From Penium margaritaceum (lineage: Eukaryota > Streptophyta > Zygnematophyceae > Desmidiales > Peniaceae), in the NCBI GenBank assembly GCA_023375785.1, contig SZWC01001212.1, positions 171,753 to 235,752 of the forward strand: a stretch of 64,000 nt of DNA, written 5' to 3'. Below, piece after piece: positions 22,701-34,366 of this stretch. The first letter of the stretch is position 1; every line of letters begins with the position of its first letter. The translations under genes were made by a program, and so were the position numbers. The notes under the pieces are model-generated. The model was not told the DNA's origin and did not search any database. It saw only the letters and a program-made list of their open reading frames with translations.

Positions 22701-24014
22701 ACCTAGAGATACACCAGATGCACGTCATGAAAACTTTCCTTTACGGGAATCTCGACAAGGAAGTACTGATGGAGGTGAGCGAAGGAGTCAAAGCTCCCAA
22801 GAGCAAGGTGTGCAAGTTGGTGAAAGTGCTCCACGGGCTGAAACATACCCCACGGATGTGGTACAAAGAGATAGAAAGTTTCATGACCGGTCTCTCCTTT
22901 GCGCATTGCGAGAATGACCCGAGCTTGGCGTGATGATGGGAGGGGGCTGATGCTCGTTGCACTGTATGTGGATGATCTGATCATCTCCACGTCTTCGGTT
23001 GAGCTACTGTATGAGCTGAAGTATGACCTCAACAAAAGGTTCAAAATGAAGGACATGGGTCCTCTTGAGTACTACCTCGGGATCGCCATCCACCACAACC
23101 AAGCAGCATGCACCATCGAACTCAACCAAACCAAATACATCGGTGAGGTACTAAAGCAATATCACATGGAAGACCACAAACATGTTGGCACCCCAACAAC
23201 GAACGATGCAAAACTGCAGGCCTCCATGTCACCAAGCAATGAAGGAGAATGAAGGGAGATGCAAGACACCCCCTACCAGCCCGTCATGGATAGCATCATG
23301 TACGCCATGGTAGGGACTCGTCCGGACATTTGCTAGGCTGTGGGACAAGTGAGCAGGTTCATGGCCAGCCCAGGGCCACAACATTGGCAGGCAGACAAGT
23401 GCATCTTGTACTAATTGCAGAAGACACGTCACATGGGCCTCATCCTTGGAGGCCAAGAAGGTACGCACTCCCTCCGCCTGAATTGCTACACTGACACTGA
23501 CTGGGGAGGAAAGCTTCAGGATAGGAAATCCAACTAGGAATACGTGTGCATCTTGAATGGCACTGTCAACTCATGGGCCAACAGGAAGCATGATTGTGTT
23601 TTTGTGTCCACGGTTGAGGCATAGTACGTTGCTCTGTCTGAGTTGTGCAAGGAGACTCAGTGGCTGCTCAGCCTGTTTGGCAGAATGACAGTGCCACTGA
23701 AGGACGTCAGGGTCGTTCACGTGGACAACATGAGCTCCATCTCGATGGCTGAAGGTGAGATCATCTCCCAGCGAATGAATCACATCGACATACGTTACCA
23801 CTACTCCCGTGACCTGGTCATGAAGAACGTGGTGGACTTGCAGCACTGCGGAACCAAGAGCATGCTTGCTGACTGCATGACCAAGCCGCTCGAGAGCGAC
23901 TTGGAGTAGGAATTCCTGGATTTGGCATGAGGATTGCGATAGAGGAAGGGTGATTCCCAAGGTATTGATGGAGCCTAGTGAACAACTGATGGACAGAGGT
24001 GCAAGGGAGAGATT
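19800..24014 (+). pseudogene. gag-pol remnant and polypurine tract of beta
   Basis: gag starts near 19818 with MNVRGYLVMLKG, resembling MKVRGFIKLLKG of element D. The zinc knuckle HNCGKAGHWARD is near 20465-20505. The protease region FALDSGTNHHHS is near 20620-20660 and the pre-integrase motif LWHRRFGHVANSTLQ near 21112-21160. Integrase (FLTFIDDHNGNMWIYFLK, LRCDNGGEYEV, NGVAERMNQTLLGMVRS) spans about 21360-21790. RT (LLVALYVDDLIISTS-like, RFKMKDMGPLEYYLGIA) spans about 22470-23330 and RNase H ends near 23910 (MSSISMAEGEIISQRMNHID, MLADCMTKPLESDLE). A purine tract GTGCAAGGGAGAGAT (about 23999-24013) precedes the 3' LTR. Broken fossil. Confidence 0.85.
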
Positions 24015-24666
24015 TGTTGAATGGTATTCACCTTGTCCACTAGCTAGCTGGTTGGCTGGTTGCACAGAAAGACAAGGCATGCACCGCTCTATGGATTACG
24101 TCCCCTTTGGTCTGTTCTCAGATAGGCCAGGAATGCGCTGCCCATAATGGGTATGTCGCCAGGAGATCATCATTGGAAACACAACTTTGTGGCCTAGTTG
24201 GGACAGGCGCCGGAGCTCATGGGTCGCGGGCTCAAACCCCGTGACGGCTGCATTTTTCTTTGTGGCCCAGAATGGGACAAGATGCTCCTAGGAAGCTTAC
24301 TAGAGTCTGCCTTGAGGATGACACTTGGCGATCTGAGGACGCGCCAATTAGGACTGTAGCCGAGGTTTGCTCCTGTGGAGCCATTGTAAGAAGAAGCATA
24401 GCAAAGCTCTGCAAGTACAAAGGCATGTACCCTGCATGCATCCATTTACAGTTCTTGCCTTTGAGACTCGTCATAGAGTGTCCAACCTTGGGTAGACACT
24501 AAAGACCTTCATGCGGACTTCGTGAGGTTGCAAACAGAACGAACCTAATGTGTGGATCCCTCTCTTGAGGGTGATATGTTATCTTGGTTGCAATACCAAG
24601 AGCCGTTGGTAGCCTCCCATGTCGGGACCCATTTTCTAGAATGCTGCATTCCGGCGCATTGACAAA
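24015..24666 (+). repeat. 3' LTR of beta
   Basis: 652 bp starting TGTTGAATGGTATTCACC and ending GCATTGACAA, colinear with the two portions of the 5' LTR. Immediately after it the alpha-2 gag resumes (AACATTGCCAC). Confidence 0.85.
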
Positions 24667-27568
24667 ACATTGCCACATAGGTTAAGGCAATAGTTGTTGC
24701 TGTTTCCACCGATGCATCCTCTACAGCTGACGCAACTACAAGCGCCGTGGGCTCCATTCGGGCCTCCACTGCAGCAACAGTCCTTGCACCTACAGGTGCA
24801 CCCTACAACCTCATCCACCATGTCTGAGCATGCTCGCTTTTGTCCTTTGCGTGTCTTCCAAATTAAGAGGGGTGGTGAGTTCGTTGGTCCCACCTCCCGC
24901 TCCCTTGAATCTCGTGGCATTTGTCTTGAATCCTTTGATCCCTACACGCCCCAGCAAAATGGTACTTCTGAATTCTCAAACCGCATGCTGGAAAACGATG
25001 TGCACTCCCTTTTCTTGTCCTCTGGTCAATCCCCTCTGTTTGCTTTTGAAGCCATGTCCTACATGACATGGGCGTAGAACCGCGTCCCTCACGGTCCCCT
25101 CCCTCACACCATCAACCCTTTTGAACGCTGGACGAGCCATCGTGCCGATCTTTGCCTTGCCCATGTGTGGGGGTCTCTTGCCTCTGTCTGGCTTCTTGCT
25201 GATCACTAGGTTGGCAAATATTCGCCCCATGGTCGTCTGTGTGTCTTCCTTGGCGTCTCTCCTTTCTCCAAAGCCTGGCGCTTTTGGGACCCGGTGCGGT
25301 GTTGTGTCATCAAGTTTTGCGATGCTCTATTCGTTGAGCACCTGTTTGAGCGTGAAATTCCTCACTTCTCACAGGGTTCTCTCTCTCCTCCCTCTCGGTC
25401 CTCTCTTCTCTCCTCGGTGCATCCGTCACCCGTCTCCTCTGACCCCTTCTATGCACCGCCACTCTCGGCTAAACCCTATGCTCCCTCTGAGCCCTCTTCT
25501 GCCTCTGATCCCTCTACTACCTCTGTTCTGCCTTCTCCCTCTATCACTCCAAAACCGCATTTGAGCTCTGAGGCCTCTGCCCCTCCTGTACCGCGTATGG
25601 GCTCTGCGTCCCCTATGCGGTCTGTTGCTCTTGAGTCCTCCGTTTCACCTATACCACCTGCTACCTCTGTCCCACCTGTCTTTTCTATGCCCCTCGTCTC
25701 TCCCTACACTCACGGTGGTCGCCTCCGAGCACTACCCTCTCACTCCCGTCATGTCGTCTTGTGTGATCCTGATCTTTACACCATTAGCCTCGTGACCACC
25801 TCCTTACTCGTTGTTGCGTGTGTGGTGTACCCTAGTACCTCCCTTGGCTACTCCCTCATTGAACAGGAGTCTCTCTTGGAACTCAGGTCTGCAGGTCTTT
25901 TCCCTCTTCCATCTGAACCACTAACTGTGCAGGCTCCTTGCACAGTGTGCGATTGCTCTGTGTGGGCGTAGGCCATGCAAGCAAACTTGATGATCTTTCT
26001 GAGCATGGTGTCTTTGAGCTTGTTGATCTTCCCCCAAGACGTAAAGTAGTGGCCGCAAAATGGATGTATTGGCTAAAACTGAATCCTGACAACAAGGTTG
26101 AATAGTACAAGGCAAGACTCATAGCAAAGGGCTTCTCTCAAGTCCCTGGGGTTGAATTTGATGAGGCATTTGTTGCAGTGGGCTGCTATACCACTGCCAC
26201 AGCGCTGATCAGCCTGGTGGCACAGCATGACTGGGAGCTGGAACAGATGGATGTCAACAATGCCTTTCTCCATGGAAAACGTGACGAGGGAATCTACATG
26301 GTACAATGACCCGGCTTCGCAGATGGCACAAATCGAGTGTGGCGTCTGCGCAAGGCCCTTTATGGGCTCAAGCATGCCCCACGATGCCGGAACCAAGAGA
26401 TTACAACAACCTTGGAAAAAGGGAGTTTAAGGAGGAGCACAGTAGACCCTGCCTTGTTCCTCAATGCTCCCACATGACCACTTGTTGCTATCCTTGTCTA
26501 TGTGGACGACCTCCTGATTGTCTCTCCAAACGTCGCAGCTGTCAAGTCCATAGAATCTCTCTTACAGTCAGCATACAAAATGAAGGATCTTGGCCCAGGT
26601 TGTGTCTTCCTGGGCATGGAGCTAGAGCGTGATCTCTCACATCACACCTTACAAGTCCATCGGGCTATATATGTCTACAGCATGGGGGAGCGGTTTGGAC
26701 CGCTCCTCACTGCTATCCCCTCAGCTTCTATACCTATGACCCCAGCGGGTCAATCTCTGCTGAAGTCCTCGGAGCCATCAAAACTGGGGGAGATGGTGGA
26801 TGTGATAGACTATCTTAGAGTCATTGACTCTCTGATGTACCTTGCTACCACTACTCGTGCTAACGTTGCCTTTGTTGTTAAATTTCTCTCATTTCTCCTA
26901 GTGTCCCAGAGAGTGCCATTTTGAGGCGGCGTTGCGTGTGGTGCGTTATGCACTCTCCACGCCTCGAATTGGGCTATACTTTTTTGCACAACCCTCACTG
27001 CTTATTGATGGGTTCAGTTACAATGACTTGGCATATGACTCTCATGCACAAAGTAGAACGGAATACATTTTCATAATTGGTGGGATGGCAGTCTCATGGA
27101 AAAGTGGAAAATAAGGTTGCGTTGCCCGTAGCACTGCTGAGGCTGAGTACGTGGCTCTTGGTGCAGATATGTGTGAAGATGTTTAGCTCTGTCACGTACT
27201 ACAGCAGCTACGTGTCCCCATTCATTGTATCATATTGTGCTTTGACAGTCAAAGCATAAAATCCATTGCAAAAAACAGTGGCATGCACCATTCACGTACC
27301 AAGCACATCAACGTGGAGCACCACTTTGTTCGCGAGTGCATTGCTGTTGGTATTGTCCGCATCGCTTGGATGGACACACAGTCATTGAGAGCTGACTTTC
27401 TCATGAAGGCTCTTAGCCGGAACGTCTTCAAGTGTGTTGTCCATGCTGTTGGCCTCACCTGTCCCCATGACCCATGTCTCCCTGTCTTGTTGTATCCCTC
27501 GCACTTACACTCTTGTGTGTGCCATGCTTCATTGTTTGTGGGACGTTTGCCTGTGGGTCATGGGGTAG
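24667..27568 (+). pseudogene. Alpha-2 continuation: gag tail, integrase, RT, RNase H, polypurine tract
   Basis: Just right of beta the plus frame reads ASSTADATTSAVGSIRAS and TAATVLAPTGAP, matching SAVDATTTSVGSIRAS and AAAVLTPTGAP in alpha-4 gag. Integrase follows from about 24850 (GGEFVGPTSRSLESRG, PYTPQQNGTSE, AFEAMSYMTW). A Ser/Pro-rich linker spans 25370-25760. RT spans about 25975-26930 (QMDVNNAFLHGK, VYVDDLLIVSPN, LLQSAYKMKDLGPG, YLATTTRANVAF) and RNase H about 26934-27420 (SRTEYIFIIGGMAVSWKSGK, HSRTKHINVEHHFVRECIA). GGGTCATGGGGTAG at 27555-27568 is the polypurine tract. Broken fossil. Confidence 0.8.
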
Positions 27569-27736
27569 TGTTGGAGTCTCGTCTGCCGCTCACATCTCTA
27601 TTCCCTCTTGTCTCACTATTTATGACACACACACACATGTACAGATTGAGTGACCATGGCCTCACCTGGGAAGACGTCACCCGAGCGCGCCTTGGCTACT
27701 GGTTCTAACCTCATCAAACAATTGACGAGCTACCCA
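27569..27736 (+). repeat. Remnant of alpha-2 3' LTR
   Basis: It starts TGTTGGAGTCTCG after the polypurine tract and matches the first 168 bp of 11324-11928, ending at GAGCTACC. Beyond that the similarity stops and purine-rich non-LTR sequence begins. Confidence 0.8.
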
Positions 27737-27777
27737 GGAGGGAGGGAGGAGGAAGAAGGAAGTTATTTGGGGTGTAG

Positions 27778-28035
27778 TTACTAGTAGTTGCTTGATATAG
27801 GCTTTTTGACAACTGATAGATGCAACATTAAGGAGGCACACATACACCATGGATGGGAGCAACTGGCACTTAGGTCTTACAAGAACGCAAGTGCAAGCGA
27901 GTAACGGGCGAGCGCGATGATGGACACCGGTTGACCGGGCCACCCACGCGAGTAGATCGCATGTGGCCGGCTGCCATCCTGGGATCAAACCCGACCCGTT
28001 GGCAGCGTGCCGATGGCGGTTTCTCACATGCCGGA
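27778..28035. repeat. Dispersed repeat, copy 1
   Basis: About 258 bp similar to 49988-50245, sharing GTAGTTGCT..TGGTTGCTTGAT-like starts, AAGGAGGCACAC, GGCACTTAGGT, GGACACCGGT, CGGCTGCCA.CCTGGGAT and a CCCGACCCGT block. It contains no domain in any frame. Both copies abut LTR-element sequence on their right. It may be a fragment of an unclassified element. Confidence 0.7.
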
Positions 28036-28402
28036 ATGAACAGGACGTGTGGTCCCGCAAGAACAACAACCCGGCCACACACGTACAAGAGCCCAAAGAA
28101 CATGCACACCTCAAATCAGTCAACCACATGGACCACAAGCATATGTGGGTGCATGCTAAGACCATGTATTCCTCCATGCTTTCTAAAATGGAAGCATGGA
28201 GGTTTGACCCCTCAAACATATCAAGACTGGATACTTCAAGCATCGTACTCTTTTACTCGGCTAATGTGCCAGAAGTGCATGCTCCATTAGGAGTCTGACA
28301 GTGCTGCGTCCGAGAGCTTAATCACCTGGAGTGATGGTGTGCTTGTGGAGAGAGTCAAGGGATTACTTGTGTGTTCATACCCCTTTAACTTCACTCCTCC
28401 AT
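28036..28402 (-). repeat. Putative 3' LTR remnant of alpha-3
   Basis: At 28403-28415 the minus strand carries GGGTCATGGAGGAG-type sequence, the alpha polypurine tract, followed by TGAAGTTAAAGG. The DNA to the left is therefore in LTR position. It shows little similarity to the alpha-2 and alpha-4 LTRs and its far edge cannot be placed, so this is tentative. Confidence 0.35.
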
Positions 28403-31400
28403 GACCCACAGATGGACATGGCACACACACTTGAGAGCGGGACTAGACACCCATGCCGCAAGGGACAATAACTCAAGAGAAGGGAAAGAACATAACAACA
28501 TCAATCAGGAGCATCACAAGCATGCACAGCAAGCCGCCTTGAACATGCCATTGGTGAGAGCCTTGGTGAGAAAGTGTGCATGTTGTTAACGAGCATCACC
28601 CAAGACTCCTTGAAATTCTTCGGTAGCAGTGTGCTTGCGTGCAAAGTGATGTTGAATGTTGATGTGTTTTGTTAGAGAATGATGCATGCCATCGTGCTCG
28701 ATGATGACTTTTGACTTCTGGTTGTTGCAACACAGAGTGATGCAATGAATGGATCCACACAATTGTTGCAACAAGCAGCAAAACCACACACTTCCGCATG
28801 TACTTGCATCGAGTGCCATGTACTCGGCCTCACTTGAGCTGTGATCAACACATCCTTATTTTCCACTCTTCCAAAAGGTAGCTATCCCATTGACAAGAAA
28901 ATGAATCATATACAACTTTCCACATATATGTTATGAGCGCAGTCACTATCAGTGTGGCCATCAACAACCACAGAGGCTTGTGTGCTGTAACACAGCCCGA
29001 CATGTGCTAGAGAGAGCATGTTGCAAAAAACATGCAGGGCAGCCACAAGATACCTCTGACGGGGTCACTGGAAGAACTGAGCCAGAAAGGTGACCAAGAA
29101 GGCCACATCTGCTCGAATCGTGGTGGCGAGGTACATCAAGGACCCAATCATGCTGAGGTAATGGGTGAAATAGATAGTCTCCCCTAGCTCTAACACATTG
29201 GGAGAATTTAGAAGGAATGGCTCTATTTGTGTCATCAGAGACAATGCAGTACGGACCTTGGCTAGCAAGGAGGCAAAGCGCTCTCCAAGCTTGCGAACAT
29301 AAGCAGCCTGATGCACATGAAGAGTCTTATGCTGATGGTCGCACTCCAACTCGATGCCCAGAAAGCAAGCTATGCCCAAGTCCTTTATCTTGTTTGTGGA
29401 CTGTGGGAGGGCCTTGGCTGACTAGAAAGAAGCAGGACCAGGAGACGAAATGATCAGGTCATTGATGTAGACAAGAATAACCACAAAGGGCTTTGACAAG
29501 GTACTCAGAAAGAGCGATGGGTAGAATCTGTTGTGATGATAGCTACCTCTCTTGAGGTTGGATGAGATCTCTATGTTCCAGCAGCACGACAAGTGCTTGA
29601 GGCCGGAAAGAGCCTTGCACAGCTGCCAGACCTTGTTCGTGCCATCGATGAAACCTGGTGCTTGTATCATGTAAATCTCCTCGTCAAGACGTCCATGCAG
29701 AAACATGTTGTTGACATCCATTTGCTCTAGTTTCTAGTCATGTCGTGTGATAAGGATCACGAGCACGTGAGTAGTAGTGTATAGTACAATGTGAGCGAAC
29801 GTTTCATCAAAGTCAACTCTTGGAATGCGAGAAAATTCGTTTGCCATCAGGTGTGCCTAATTTAACCAATCGACTTCACCGGTTGGCTTCAGGATCCAAT
29901 GGGCTTAGATGGCTGTGCAACGAGCTAGAAGATCCACCTACTCGTAGAGGTAATGCTCTTTGTAAAGAACTCAAATCCTCCTGCTTGCATTTTTCCTCGA
30001 GGTTAGTGTTAGCTTCCTCTTGAGTCTGTTGAATAATGGAAGGCTCTGGTGGGAGTGTACAAAGTCCATTCACCGCAAAGTAGGCCGTGATGTAGCTTAC
30101 AAAAGAGGCGCCTAGAGCGTTGTGGTGCTCATGCGCAACAAGTGTAATCCCTACTGCAGAGTTTGAATGGGCCACACTGACAGCAAGTCCAAGTACATCA
30201 AGACCAGTGGATCGGGCAGAGGGCCTAGCAGTAGAAAAGGATGCACAAGATCGTGTATGCCACTAAGGACTGAGAGGTTGACTGCTGAGAGAGAGTGAAT
30301 TCTCCTTTCCCATGTGTATGGCTTTGGGTTGAAGATAGGAGCAGTGGCCCGTGACCCACGAAGTGAAACTGGGATGTCTACATACATAGTGGTTTGTGAC
30401 ACATGTGTTAGAGGTGAATCAAGAGTGGATTCTGCAAATGCACTGACAGTAGCAGGTACAGGCGAGTCGTCAGAGGACTCAGAGATTGGCAAAGAATCTG
30501 GGGAAGAAGAAATCGGGCCAGTGGGGAGACTCACTGTAAGTGGGGTCCGTTGGTGGTGACTATGTAGAGGACAGAGAGCCAGTGGAGGGACTGGGCAATG
30601 GACCTCCAAGACCGGAGACTGAGACAGTCCCAACCCCCCAAGCCGACGGAGGGAGGAAAGGGAAGAAGGAGGAGAGACACAAGAGAAATCACGCTTGAAA
30701 AAATCCTCAAAGAACAAGGTATTGCGCAACTCAATGACACAATACTGGTCAGAATCCCAAAATCACCAAGCCTTAGACATGGCATAGACACCAAGAAAGG
30801 TGCAGAGGCGAGCACAGTGACTGAGCTTGCCGTTGCAAGTGCTCGGGAAGCCAGACCACATCAAAACAACCCCAGAATGGAGCCTAACGTAAGTCCATCC
30901 TGTAAAAAAACCAGCCTTTGAAGGGTGACATGACGGAGAAGAGGATCATGAGGAACATGGTTCCTGATCCACATCATATAGGACATGGCCTGCAAGGAGA
31001 CGATAGGATGCAGATTAGAATCAGCAAGAAGAGTGTGGACACCGTAAACGAGAGTACAGTTCCAATGTTTGGAGACACCATATTGTTAAGGTGTGTAGGG
31101 AGCCAAGGTCTCCATACAAATTTTGCGATAAGACAAGAAACGAGCAGTGGTCCCCATGAACTTGCCACCGTGATCAGAACAAAACGTGCGAAGGTGACAA
31201 CCACAAGCGAGCTTAGCCTTTGGCATCTAGGACTTGAAAAAGGAGCAAATATAACTATTTTGCCGAATAGCAAAGAACAAGCACATGCGGGAGTAATCAT
31301 CAGTGAGAAACAGATCATAACGACTGACGATATCCAAGACGTCATGGGCCAGAGGGTTCATGATATCCGCATGCAAAAGCTCCAGGGCATGGGTGGTGTG

Positions 31401-31945
31401 AGAGTCAGAGGTTGTAGAAAGGGAGCTATGCATTTTTCCTTGAGAAAATTCAAGACAATCAGTAGCAGAGGGGGCCAAGAAGATGGATGCATCCAGGCCA
31501 TGTGTGGGGTGAGTGCAAAGTGAGCGGTCAATCATGGCATTGTGGATGTGACACAGACGGCGGTGTAGTAGTTGCGTATGCACCGGGGACAGTGAGCGAG
31601 CTATGTGAACAAGAGTGGCTGTGGCAGAAGTAGGTGCAAAAGAGGGAACATAAATTAGGCTGTCAGAGCGTGTGCCTGTGATGCAGAGGACGTGACAGGG
31701 GTTGCGGTGCATAACGGAGGCAATGCCACGACTGGAGGAGAAGTCAATGTCCTGGTCATCTAGAGTCGTAACAAAGAGCAAACTCAACTCAAGGACAGGC
31801 ACGTACAATGCGTCTGGGAAAAAAAGCCTTCCCCCAAAACCAATGAAACGAACAACGCCAACACCCTGAACGATGAACAATGTTGACACCTTGAAAGGGA
31901 AGAAGCTGGCTAAGAGTAGTGCACACAAAGCGTACAGAGCCAACT
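28403..31945 (-). mobile_element. Ty1/copia fragment alpha-3 (fossil, broken)
   Basis: Minus-strand alpha-type pol. From right to left: protease/pre-integrase near 31945-31550 (FQGVNIVHRSG region, LHRRLCHIHNAMIDRSL), integrase about 31500-30740, a Ser/Pro-rich linker 30730-30150, RT about 30100-29065 (QMDVNNMFLHGRLDEEIYM, ILVYINDLIISSPG, GIELECDHQHKTLHVHQAAY, LATTIRADVAFL), and RNase H about 28870-28590 (CGSIHCITLCCNN, HHSLTKHINIQHHFAR). No 5' LTR or gag is seen; instead it abuts gamma. It is heavily broken. Confidence 0.75.
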
Positions 31946-31949
31946 TTTG

Positions 31950-34366
31950 GTCGCACTCTGCTGCCTCCGGCTACGTCGCGGTGATCTTGGCAACACCGGC
32001 TGCTGGCCTTACTATCTCTCATCGACAACTTCTTCCTCATACTCGGACTCATCTGCTTTGGCTGCTGTGTTCTTCCCCCCGGTAGCAGCTGCCTCTGCAT
32101 CGCCTAGTTGCACCCCATCACTGTTGCCCTCCAAAGTCACGTTGTCGACATTGATGTCTGCTGGCTCCTCCTCATAGGTGAGGATCTGGAACCACTCCCC
32201 TTGCTTCGGAGTGTCCACCACAACGATGTCGTTGCAGCTGCTACTTTAGGTCTGCTGCTCGTTGAACTTGACGGCGCGGCAGCTGAAGACCTCTTCCTTG
32301 TACACGTTGTAGAGCCGATGCAACTTTTGTGCGCTCTCGAAGCCAAGGAAGTGGTACGAGTTGACACGCGGGTCCAGTTTTCTTTCTATTGCTCCGCCTG
32401 AACCATTGCATGTGCCTTGCACCCGAACACATTCAGGTATGCCACACTTGGCTTGCGCCCGCTCCAAACCTCCTGTGGCTTCTTCCAGCTGTCCTTCCCC
32501 TTCAACACCATTGTCAGGGTGAGGTTGATGTTGTAGCCTGCCGTACACACCGCTTCCACCCAGAAGTTCTACGAGCATCGTCCGTACCATGGTCAGCAGT
32601 GTCTAATTCAACCGCTCCACCACACCGTTAGATTGTGACAAGTAGGATGTTATGTGCTCCTACTTGATGCCCTACTGCTTCAGCCACCCGCTGCAGTCCA
32701 TGTACTTGCTGCCGTTGTCGTTACGTAGCACTCTGACCTTGCCACCAGTCTGCCTCTCCACCACGATGCCGTACGCCTTCAGCCGGTCTAGCACCTCGTC
32801 TTTCTGCTCCATGAAGTACAGAAATATCGTTTTGCTACAATCGTCAATGAAGATGAGAAGGTACTTTGTGTCTCCTTTTGACAGAGTTTTGAATGGTTTG
32901 CATACGTCACTATGCACAACCTCTAGTAGGTCCTCGACACGACTTGCTTTGTTGTTGAATGGCTTGTGCCTCGCCTTGCCCAAAGTACAAGGCGCACACA
33001 TTTTGTAGACTACTACATCTGCTACCATGTCTGCTGCACCAGTGATATCGAGGTCGCGTACCATGTCGCGCTTTGCCAACTCCCTCATGACTCCGGGGGG
33101 CGATGAATGTCCCAGCCGCCGGTGACACAGCTCCATATCAGCTCTCCCTCCTTTGGCCAGATTGACGGTGTGTTCTTGCAAATCTGCTATGTCTTGTACT
33201 CCCTGATTTATCTACAGTATGACTTTGCCGTCGCTGTCCATGCGTACCACTGCACCTTTCTTACGGAAGAGCACCTCATACCCCTTGTCTGTCAAGCGAC
33301 TGACCCTTAAAATATGAGCAAGGCTGGGACATGCTATACCTCACGAATGACATGCTTTCTTATCGTTCCCTTTCACCTCCACCTCCACGTCTCTTTCACC
33401 AGCCATCGGCTTGACTTTGTCGTTGGCAACCACCATCGACTTAGCGGACTTGGTGTGGTGGACGGACCACACCTTCTCGACCTGGATGTGCTCCTTGGTG
33501 CCGGAATCCAGGCACTGCCAGTTGGGCCCCCTGAGATTTTGGTTCTTTGTGCCATTGAGGAGCACCTTCTTGCCTTTGGGGTCCTTGCCACCGGCCTTCG
33601 CCTCTGCGCAAAAACAAGCCCAATGGTCCTCCTTGCCACAGGTGTGGCACGCACCTTTCCTGGCACCCTTCTTGCGACTGCCCTTGCCGCTGCCTACTTC
33701 TATGCCATTGCTGCCACCATGTATTCTTGTGACTAGGGCTGATGAGGAAGTCAAGACCTCGCCGCCGTTGTGATGCTACGCCTCGTAGCAGATGTACTCA
33801 GTGACGGCACCATAGGTGAGCTTATCCATCCTCTGAGGATGGTGATGAGAGGGCTCCAACTGTTGGGTAGATCCATGAGGATGGCCATTACCTGCAGCTA
33901 CGAGTCGACATTTCATCCCACGTCATTGCACTGTGAGTCAAGCGACTCAATCTTTTGCATGGCGGTGAGGATGTCCTGTCCCTCCTCCTTACCGTTAGAA
34001 GTCAACATTCTATCCTGACCGTTCAAACTCTCTTAATCTGGAATATTCTGTTTGCAAGTGACATCGACTGGTGGATGGTGCACAGTGTTTTCTATGCCTT
34101 GGCTATCAATTTGCAGCCTTAAAAAATAGTCCCACTGAGTCTCGATGGTAGACGACAGTAGGAACATGAGCGCCACCATATTCTTCTTTTCAAAGGCCTC
34201 CTTCTCCTCAACAATCACTTTTGTATCGTCCAGCACCTCCGTGCCCTTCATGAGCTCGAGCAGCTCCTTCTGCACGAGGTGGATCTTGAAGTGCTACCTC
34301 AACCACCTGAAGCCTAGACCACCTGCGTACTTCTGGCTCAACTGCAACTCCGTCTTTTGTGCCATG
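31950..34366 (-). mobile_element. Ty1/copia fragment gamma, gag to integrase (fossil, broken)
   Basis: Minus strand. A gag start near 34366 (MAQKTELQLSQKYAGG) leads to KELLELMKGTEVLDDTKV and MALMFLLSS-type sequence. A zinc knuckle CHTCGKEDHWACFC lies near 33655-33610 and protease CLDSGTKEHIQV near 33510. The pre-integrase motif LCHRRLGHSSPPGV is near 33120. The integrase core runs through 32672-33060 (DVCKPFKTLSKGDTKYLLIF, VLRNDNGSKYMDC), with its C-terminal region at 32590-32246 and an acidic linker to 32012. RT and RNase H of this family are not present; alpha-3 follows instead. No LTR or PBS was found. Heavily broken, and a lineage distinct from alpha, beta and C. Confidence 0.75.

Larger units (their letters stand above)
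13174..24666 (+). mobile_element. Ty1/copia element beta, nested in alpha-2 (fossil, broken)
   Basis: A complete-length copia fossil inserted in the alanine-rich part of alpha-2 gag. Its 5' LTR is itself split by element C (13174-13379 and 18858-19295), followed by a half-tRNA type primer site, gag, protease, integrase, RT, RNase H, polypurine tract and 3' LTR (24015-24666). An imperfect target duplication CCATT / ACATT flanks it. Protein similarity places it with element D. LTR identity by eye is roughly 86-88 percent, so it is old. It is broken, with around a dozen or more breaks. Confidence 0.8.
11324..27736 (+). mobile_element. Ty1/copia element alpha-2, outer host of a nested set (fossil, broken)
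   Basis: Alpha-2 parts appear in order but far apart: 5' LTR 11324-11928, PBS, gag in pieces up to 13173, then after the nested beta element more gag from 24667, integrase, RT, RNase H to about 27420, polypurine tract, and a 3' LTR remnant at 27569-27736. The gag pieces either side of beta are colinear with the single gag of alpha-4 (ANIATQVTAVV-type sequence), which shows they once adjoined. Over the 168 bp available the LTRs agree at roughly 90 percent by eye. It is heavily broken and truncated at its right end. Confidence 0.8.
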
